A stretch of 64,000 nucleotides of DNA from Boswellia sacra (taxonomy: Eukaryota; Streptophyta; Magnoliopsida; Sapindales; Burseraceae). The stretch covers positions 1,177,684 through 1,241,683 of the forward strand of contig SNVD02015981.1 in the NCBI GenBank assembly GCA_013180625.2, written 5' to 3'. Positions within the stretch are counted from its first letter, which is position 1. Each line of letters opens with the position of its first letter. Shown in pieces: positions 55,801-64,000 of this stretch. The translations under genes and the position numbers were made by a program. The notes below the pieces were generated by a model. The model made no database searches, was not told the origin of the DNA, and was given only the letters and a program-made list of their open reading frames with translations.

Positions 55801-58064
55801 GTATGCACACTCCAGTGCGAAGTCTTTGCCCAGATGCATCCGCAAACCCAAAATCTGCTCCCCTACACAGACTAATCTGCACTCCAGCGCCAATGTTACA
55901 CTCCTGCGCAATACTCCTTGCATGACAACGCCAAGCTTCTGTCATTACATGTCTGACACAGCATCTGGTGCGCATCCGGCACTCCGGCGCAGCTCCAACT
56001 ATGTGCCTGTGCCACTTTTCTACCTACACTTCACAAGTTGAGTCACAGACTTATAAATCTCCATCTTGGATCAAGCTTGTGTTCCATAACTATAAACCAT
56101 TATAATAGATTCTAGCCACATCCACCTTCAAGCTAAAACGGTCAATCCATTACTCGTATCAAATCCAAGCAAGTGTTGAACTTGACACTCGTAACGAGTT
56201 TAGTGATGATATCTGCACGATTTCTTTTGGTATGAATTTTAGCTACTGAAACCTTCCTTTCAGCATGACATACCTGATAAAATGCAGCTTGATGTCTACA
56301 TGTTTGATTCTTATGTGTAAATCGTCTATTCCTAATAGTATTAGGACTCCCATTTATTTAACAACTTTAATTTTCTATTCTTTTTACTTTTCCTAGCTTA
56401 GGTAGAAGTCAACCCGAATATAGAAACAAGCCACAAATCCTAACAAAATGTTTATAGTAGAAGCAAAAATTCCATTTCCATTTTTCATGCTGATAGGATA
56501 CCATTTGCTTGGACAATGAAAATCCAATTTAAAATTGGAGCAAAAGTTCTAATTTTGGATTTGTTTAAAATCAAACCTCTAGTTTAGGCAAAATGAAATT
56601 TCCAATTTTGTCAAATCGGAATTTTGTCTTCAAAATACCAAAACTTAAATTTGTGCCTCTTTTCCAGATCCAAAGTGGAATTTTGGTTTTACACAAAACA
56701 AAATTTTGGTTTTCTTCGCATAACAATTATATTTTGGAATTTTCTATAAATAACGGTGTTTCACGATTTTACAAAAGTTCAAGCTAGAAAAGAATTTGCC
56801 GTCATCTCATAAAGTTTGAGATATAAAGACGTGAGCTTTAATCTTCATATATAACAGCAAGTTTTAAGGTTTATTTTCGGTACACAGGGTGTATGGCATG
56901 CAGATGCACCCGGTTTTTTGGATAAAAAAGTGGAGATTTTTTTTACAAAAGTTTGAGGCGAGTTTCATCTAAAAGTTGGGATTTTTTTTTTTTCCACCAA
57001 TAGGTGCCTTCCAGCTTTTACCTCACTTTTAATATTTACATCCTTCGGATAGAGCTTTTTGGCTGTAATAGTTTTATTCTCTCTGTTACCTAAAAAACAA
57101 AAGCAGTAAAATTGGTAAAAAAAACTATATACAAATATATATAAAGCAGTCTCAAACGATTTTTTTTTTTTTTAAGTTTATGCTAGTGCTTAGCTCTTGA
57201 ATTTATTTACTTGTTTCCATTTAAAAGGAAAAAAAAGGTTGTCAAGTAAATATACCATAAAAATATCTACTCTAGACTCTGGTCTACTATATATACCTTC
57301 TTTAACATGTCACTGAACATTGATCATAACCATGTGTGCTCAGGCCGGTTTTGCCAAACGCGTCCATGACCCTGGATTGCTAATAGGAAAACTTTCAGCG
57401 GCAGACGCTCCCACAATCCTCATGCATATTCATCGCGCAAATTCTACACCAAATAAAAGTTGTGTCAATATGTTCATGACTTGAATAACAAAGAAAACCT
57501 AGCTTCAACAGACTGTTCCTTCTGACAAACACAGAGGCTCGCATTCCTTTCTTATTCGGTAAGTTTCTAACCATAAGAAAAATATTAATTACTCGAAGTT
57601 ATCCTCATGAAACATGGTAATCATATCACACCAAACTTCTATAAAAATCACATCACATTATACAAACCAATTTGAATACAAAACATTACATAAAGATGAA
57701 ATCCACATTAAACTTTTTTCTGCATGTACAAACTCTTAGCCATCATCATAGAACAACATCAAACGTATACGTATAGCTGCACAAGTACAAATCAAGCTAC
57801 CTTGTCACAAAACAATTAATTTCAGGTAACATAAAACACAAAAGAATTCATTAAAATATAACACGAAAGTGATTTTGATTTTCACGTTTCATGTCACGAA
57901 GTCAAAAGAATTCGTACAGTTTCCAAGATTGATCGAATGGATTTTTGATCTTGGCGTTGTTTTTGTGATTGAAGAGCCTGACCTAGAAACTTAATCGAGA
58001 TGAGGGACAAGTTCAAATAATAATATTTTTGAAAATTCCAATAGAGAAAAAATAATAATTATTA
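55801..58064. other. Intergenic sequence, no supported gene
   Basis: Starts with a GC-richer patch with gcactccagcgc-type motifs (55810-56000), then AT-rich DNA with repeated aaattttggt/ccaattttg words (56420-56780). Short open frames here have no recognisable features. Confidence 0.45.
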
Positions 58065-58980
58065 ATAAGGCTAATTCTTATTCCTGACATGCTATATATT
58101 TTCAAATTGTCTACAAAGCATTTTTGTATTTTGAAATAATATAATGACCATGGCCACTTTGGCCTCAGTCTTGAAAATTTCCGTTTAACGACATGAAAGA
58201 GGGAAAACAAATTTTATCTAAAACAAGAAGTTTATAATTTTGATAATTATGAAAACAGTTAAACACATATAAAATTCAAAGTATATAAGGCCTGCCAAAT
58301 TAAACGCAGTCCACCATGAGGAATTCTAATTGTAGCAAGAAGAATATGTCTATTAATTAGTGGTAAAACAGTCAGCTTAATTTGTAACGTTATTTCAAAT
58401 AGAGAATAAATTGTACATAAAGAAAAGACTTGATATAATCAGATTAGTATGCCAATTCACCTATAGCAATATTAAATATTAAAACTTGCGCTGTAGATAA
58501 CCTTCTCAATAAAATTGTTTCGGAGTGAATATTCTATCATGTCATGCTGGGCAAAGTTGATGGCCGGCCTATTTGTGCACGAGGAAAATCATAATATTTA
58601 ATCTATTTAGCTCAACCTATAGCCGGCCAGAGAAAGTGCTGAGAGGATCCTAAAAGACACTTATATATGATCAGCTAAATCGATCTAAAATAAATTAATA
58701 ATACACAGCAATAAGTTGTATCCAACTTCTTATATATATATCACTCGATCATTAACTTCTGATCTATTGACTTAATTTTTAAATGAGAGAGAGCTGAAGG
58801 TAAATTACTAGAAAAGGCAAAGAAAAAGGATTGCTAAGATCAAAATCAAATGGATGTCATGTGACCGTAGCTTGGAAATGAGCAATGCTATTAATTTCAT
58901 GAGTATTTGCTTTCTATGTGTGCGTGTGAGAATAAAATTATAATAAAAATATTAATAAACAATGAAAGGTGAAATAGTAT

Positions 58981-60928
58981 TAGGGTTGGGCATTTGCCCT
59001 GGACCCACTGCGGACCCGGCCGAACCCGGTCCAACGGGGCGGGTCCGGAGCATTTATAGGGGCGGGTCCGGGGCCGGGTCTAGCCATTTGGACCCGTAAA
59101 CCAGCCCCGTCCCGCAAGATTAGGGGTATATTTATAAAATTTTTAAAGTTTAGGACTGTTATGTAATTTTTAGGTTATATTTGTTAAACTTTTCATATAT
59201 ATAAATTCTTAATAATTTTACAAATAATGCAAATACTTTAATAAAAATGACATTTTAATTAATAATTAATATCTTTTAGTATATTAACATCAATTTCTTC
59301 ATATTATAATGAAAAAATAAAATATTTGTATTTTATAATAATTGAATTTGTATAATATATATAATCTTGATATAGATTATTAAGTATTAATTAAATTATT
59401 ACAATATTAACAAGATTATTTTTAAAATATATATCTATAATATAATCAGTATATTATTTTTTAAATATGTAAATAGAAATATGATAAAAAAAATCTTAAA
59501 ACCTTAAATATATGATTTATTGTAATTTAAATTAATTAATTAAATTATTAATGTTTCATAAATATATAATGTTAATTATTTGGTATATGCCAATAATATT
59601 ATTGCGATTATTAGATTGAAATTAAATCAAAATGTTACTAAAAATTTATTTAATTGTATTATCAACTATTTAAAAAATTGTCAATTAAATAATTTATAAG
59701 CAATAATACACTTTTAACATTATTTCTAATAAAGTATGTAACATTATTACTAATATAATTAAATGACAATTAATGATAATTAAATATTTATATTTTATAA
59801 TAATTAAATTTTATAATATATACAATCTTGATATAGATTACTAAGTACTAATTAAATTATTGCAATATTAACATGATTATTTTAAAAATATATATCTTTA
59901 ATATAATCAATATATTATTTCCCAAATATGTCAATAAAAATAGGATAAAAATAATCTTATAATCTTAAATATATGATTTATCGTAAATTCTTAAATAAAT
60001 TAATTACTTTAATTATTAATGTTTCATAAATACATATAATGTTAATTAATTAGTATATACAAATCATATTATTACTATTATTAGATTGAAATTAAATTAA
60101 CATACTATTGAAAAAGTGTTAATTAACTAGTTTACAAGAATAATACATTTTTAACATTATTTCTAATAAAGCATGTAACATTATTACTAATAAAATCAAA
60201 TGGTAAGTAAATATTTATATTTTATAGTAATTAAATTTGTGTAACATATACAATCTTGATATAGATTACTAAGTACTATTTAAATTATTGTAATATTAAA
60301 AATATTATTTTAAAAATGTATATGTTTAATATAATCAATATATTATTTTCTAAATATGTAAATAGAAATATGATAAAAATAATCTTATAACTTTAAATAT
60401 ATGATTTATCGTAATTTAAATTAGTTAATTAAATTATTAGTATTTCATAAATATTTATAATATTAATTATTTGGTATATACCAATCATATTATTACTATT
60501 ATTAAATTGAAATTAAATGAACATGTCATTAAAAAATTATTTAATTGTATTATCAACTATTTAAAAATTATCAATTAACTAGTTTACAAGCAATAATAAA
60601 CTTTTAACATTATTTCTAATGGAATATGTAACATTATTACTAATAAAATCAAATGATAATATACAACTATTTTGATTTTAGTTTGAAGATTTATTATTTT
60701 TATGATTGTTGAAAAATGATCATAGTTATAAATGGTATGATTAGAAATTGATAAGGGCGTTATTTGCAAAGATATAAATATTATAAGGGATGAAGTTGAA
60801 AAATATAAAGATTATAGGGGTGTGATTGTAAAAATATAAACAGTAGCGGGGCGGGGCGGGGCGGGTCTGGATCTACTAAAATTTTTTTTGCCCCGCCCCG
60901 TACCCGCCCCGTCCCGGTTCCAACCCTA
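58981..60928. mobile_element. Non-autonomous hAT-like element, 1.95 kb
   Basis: The left end tagggttgggca and the reverse complement of the right end tagggttggaac are inverted repeats. The flanks aatagtat (58973-58980) and attagtat (60929-60936) match at 7 of 8. Both ends are strikingly GC-rich (ggggcgggtccgg-type repeats) while the 1.7-kb interior is almost pure AT. Block A has the uninterrupted site (gaaaggtgcattagcactga near 36781). No coding capacity. Confidence 0.85.
59310..60660 (+). repeat. Three tandem units of about 430-460 bp inside the hAT-like element
   Basis: The marker cttgatatagatta recurs at 59366, 59827 and 60255, each with the same surrounding order (tttatattttataataatt before; atatatgatttatNgtaa and tagattgaaatta after). 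Confidence 0.85.
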
Positions 60929-61715
60929 ATTAGTATCTATTCTTTAATTATTTTATCAGAGCGCTGATACATCCTCTAATTTTATTTATTCTTGAATATA
61001 ATTTTACTCCTATCTAGGAGTTTAATTGATTGAGATATAAGATATTTTTCCATTAATTTTAAGCTATAAAAGTTAAAAGGATATTATACCCATCAAATCA
61101 TTAAAACTGTAGTGAAGAACCACCAGAACAGCAAAGCAATTAGCAAGCTGGCTAGGATCTTTCAGAAGTGTGTGTATTCTCACTTAGAAACTATATAACC
61201 ACATATATGTCGATTTAATTGGGATCCAATTCCGGATTTACGAAGGTATTAGAATGGAATCATGATGATAATCAATTATCATATTTTATGAAGATAAAGT
61301 TGGCGCACATATATTCATAGTTACTATTGGGTTTGCATCTTGGCACCTATCTCTATGTAAAATTATAAATTGGAAAAAACAATTTGCAACAAGTGGTGCT
61401 ATACATGCAAACTTTTTAATACAAATGCATCCATACAAATTCATGTGATATTATTGAATGATTGTCACATCATTGATATTAATATAATAATTTTTAAATT
61501 CACTTATCTAATCATATCACACCACATCAATTTGTACAAAAAATTTGTATTAAAACAAAAAAAAAATTCTTAAGAGTAGTTCCTTATGATACGGTGATGT
61601 TTAGCGCATCAAATGAGCCAAAATTTATTAAATGATATATAATTTTTTTTCCATTTTATTATCTAGAAGTACTTTTAAAGGATATATGTTACTATATAAA
61701 TGATCTAATCCATTG

Positions 61716-61718
<3 letters not shown>

Positions 61719-61749
<31 letters not shown>
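61719..61749. repeat. TA microsatellite
   Basis: About 15 ta units. A similar run ends the corresponding part of block A (37610-37643), so it may be an ancestral feature of the duplication. Confidence 0.93.
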
Positions 61750-61751
<2 letters not shown>

Positions 61752-61760
61752 TTATCAGGG

Positions 61761-62125
61761 AGATAAGATAATATATCTTAAACTTAAAAGTTTGATTTGA
61801 TGCGGCAGACTGAGAGCCAGTACAAAACCAGAAAAGCTTCACAATTAAGATCATAAACCACAAAACAACTTCATTTCTTTCGCCTGTTCATTGACCAAAC
61901 CCATTTTATCTCTACCATAACCAAGAAAAGGAACCAAAAGATCTTACATAAAGAAGGAGAGATGAGTATTACATCAAGAAAGAGAGATGGGTAATATTAC
62001 ATAGCAGGAAGACAAATTCGTGTTTCCTTGATTTGTACTTTAGGAGAGATGAGTGGTGATAAAATCAAGAAAGAAGGAGAGAGGAGTGGTGATGAGGAGA
62101 AAATGATGAATTCATGTTTCACTTG
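61761..62125. other. Intergenic sequence, no supported gene
   Basis: Purine-rich imperfect repeats around gaaggagagatgagt and aagaaagagagatgg (about 61950-62100). Confidence 0.45.
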
Positions 62126-63532
62126 TGATGCGTTCGAAACTAGCAAGTATACTAGTCGCACAAGTAATAAAGTGATGAGTAAGATATCGTTCCCACGAGG
62201 ATTGATTCTAATTAAATTTGTTATTCGAAAGCAAAAACAGAGTAAATGGGGGGTTTTGTTGATTGATTAACTAAGTGAACTAATAATGCAAACGAAGAAT
62301 AACAAAACAGAAAGTTAATTCGAATGAAAAATCAATGAGAAAAAGCTGGTTAAGTGATCATTCTCTACCACAAGATATGGATTTGCGAATTAATCGTAGA
62401 ATTGTCATCCAATTACAGCATTGAAGTTATCAAACGTAGATAACAACAAGCTCTGTTATCCCAATCTTTCCTTACTTTGTTGTTAAATAAAATAGGCTCT
62501 TTACTTAATCTCTATCCATTAAACAACCTAGAACAAGCTCTCTAAATGTAATTCAATGGATGCATTATGAAAAGAAAGACAGGTTGATCTAAGCAATAAA
62601 CACACAAGCTCGGATTATTTAACTTAAGTTATATTCTCCAATTGCAATCTCTGATCACAATTTTGCTACTAATGATTAGAAATTCAAGACAATTACGGAT
62701 CAAGATTTCTAGTCTAGCAATAGACAATATCTAGATTATATTCAGTTGGCCACCCAAATACAATCCAGCAAGCAATCATAAGCATTAGACATGGGAAAAT
62801 ATAAACAACTTCAATTAGAGAATTGGATAACAACTTCTTGCACAATCAACTTACAAAAACCATATCAGGGGCTTTGAAATCACCCTCCACCAATTCAGAT
62901 TCAGTTACACATGTTTAAGAACGTGGTAAATACAATACAACATGGAGACATTCCAGAAAATGAAAGGAAAAGGGAAAACTTAGCAAATTTGATGAAAATC
63001 TCTCAAGATTGTAGTTCTTCCTCTTTCCAAGCCTTCAATCCCCTTCAAGAACTCCAAGAGATGAGAGAAATCCAAAGATGCAGCCTCCTCCACGTTCTCC
63101 CCTCTTCAAGTTATGAAAATAAAACCCTAAAATGTGTTTAAATACTCTGCTACAGTGATTGCTACAGTGTCCGTATTATACATGTACAGTGACTTGTGGA
63201 ATTATATTTCTATACACTCACACTGTTTTGATTACAACTTTTGGTACACTGAATGGATTTATAAACCGTAAATTTCTCCAGAAAATAGACTTCGCGAGCT
63301 TTCCAACGGTATATAACATGTCGTCGGGTTCATTGTATATCAATACAATTAAATCCGAGAAGATCACTGACTAGCAGAGGTGAAAATGAAGGGTTTTACT
63401 CCATTTTTGTGCAAGTTGCTCCAAAATTCCTACAAACATCAAAACCACACAAAAACATAAAAATGCCAAGGAATATAGCAAAGAAACATGGACGAATTGA
63501 TATGAAAATGATATATAAATAGACACTTATCA
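62126..63532 (-). repeat. 3' LTR of a minus-strand LTR retrotransposon (partial element)
   Basis: Read on the minus strand, it begins tgataagtgtctattta and ends gaacgcatca, giving TG...CA ends and a length of 1407 bp. Directly before it is a polypurine-like gtgtgggggaatt (63533-63545), preceded by ttgctcgaggactagcac. That combination is typical of the 3' end of Athila/Tat-type gypsy elements as I know them. The 5' LTR and coding region would lie beyond position 64000. A 76-codon frame inside (62911-63141) is not a gene that I can support. Confidence 0.65.
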
Positions 63533-64000
63533 AATTCCCCCACACTTAGACTGTGCTAGTCCTCGAGCAACTACGACAATATGAAATAAAACTAAACCGA
63601 AACAGAATCAACAAAAAATTAAAACACACAAATGCTTCATCTTGCAAATAGGCCTCAAAGATTGTACTTAAATTATAACCCAAGGAAAACTTCAAAATAA
63701 TGCACTTGATCAAGAATTTTATCTTAAAGATTAGTTTCGCTTCATTTCAATTCCTCAAGTGTGTGTGTGTAGAGCCATTCTCACCTAATCACTTGTAACC
63801 CGGATGAGTTTATGCGTAAAAATGAATCATATTTAATATTGAAGATGTGTGTATAAATGAACTCCATAGGCTTGCTTTTCAAGTCACTCTCCACAATGTA
63901 GACATGCACAACACTAAGGATCAAGTAGGACTTTATTAAGCTTGTAACGTTTGGCTTGGGTGAAGGTATGATAAAGGATAATAAGTTGGCTCAAATCACC
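63533..64000 (-). mobile_element. Internal 3' region of the same retrotransposon, cut by the window end
   Basis: Non-coding in all frames; it begins, on the minus strand side nearest the LTR, with the polypurine tract. Consistent with the long untranslated region before the 3' LTR. Confidence 0.5.

Larger units (their letters stand above)
58065..61760 (+). repeat. Duplicated block B
   Basis: Collinear, same orientation, with 18745-20510 plus 36222-37640. It lacks the gypsy element with its flanks, the MULE fragment and the 37084 MITE, and has gained the hAT-like element at 58981-60928. Sequence similarity is patchy but the order of landmarks is preserved from attcttattcctgac (58072) to tatataat near 61640. 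No coding sequence is evident. Confidence 0.78.

Overview
This window looks like a transposon-dense intergenic stretch of a plant nuclear genome, almost certainly a eudicot. It is AT-rich, has long gene-free tracts, and carries nested LTR retrotransposons, Mutator-like, hAT-like and CACTA elements. It also holds pieces of plant genes: carotenoid cleavage dioxygenase 4, OSCA1/CSC1, UBP14, a CHR10-like remodeller and a DExH-box helicase. I cannot fix the species. I see no convincing intact, conserved host gene; almost every recognisable reading frame belongs to a transposon or is a broken copy of a host gene.

Layout. 1-2426: a hAT-like element (139-652) and a 153-bp Mutator-type MITE made of nested palindromes (1690-1842). 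2427-8935: a degenerate but complete Mutator-like element with long TIRs, a perfect 9-10 bp target duplication, a broken MURA-type transposase on the plus strand and a GRF zinc-finger gene on the minus strand. 9457-13692: a large inverted-repeat-bounded block containing a probable 2.8-kb solo LTR. 14814-15546: another hAT-like element. 15917-18640: a small two-helix membrane protein ORF and a CCD4 pseudogene. 18745-37640: block A, related to block B at 58065-61760; it is interrupted by a Ty3/gypsy element (20875-36086), which is itself interrupted by a Ty1/copia element (26714-33424).

37871-53301 is the most interesting unit: a probable non-autonomous CACTA element of about 15.4 kb. It carries exon-intron fragments of at least five unrelated host genes, all on the minus strand and with splice junctions preserved. 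The OSCA1/CSC1 fragment brings its own 5' UTR intron and upstream region, so a chimeric transcript is conceivable. 53397-53684 is a damaged paralogue of the small membrane protein. It is followed by a non-autonomous MULE beside a GT microsatellite, a pair of MITEs, and block B with a 1.95-kb hAT-like element. The window ends inside a minus-strand LTR retrotransposon whose 3' LTR is 62126-63532.

Blocks A and B give natural 'empty sites' for several insertions, which strengthens those calls. One feature is not biology: 32599-32636 is a perfect head-to-head pair of Tn5 mosaic ends, the Nextera adapter junction, left inside the 3' LTR of the copia element. The assembly there should not be trusted.
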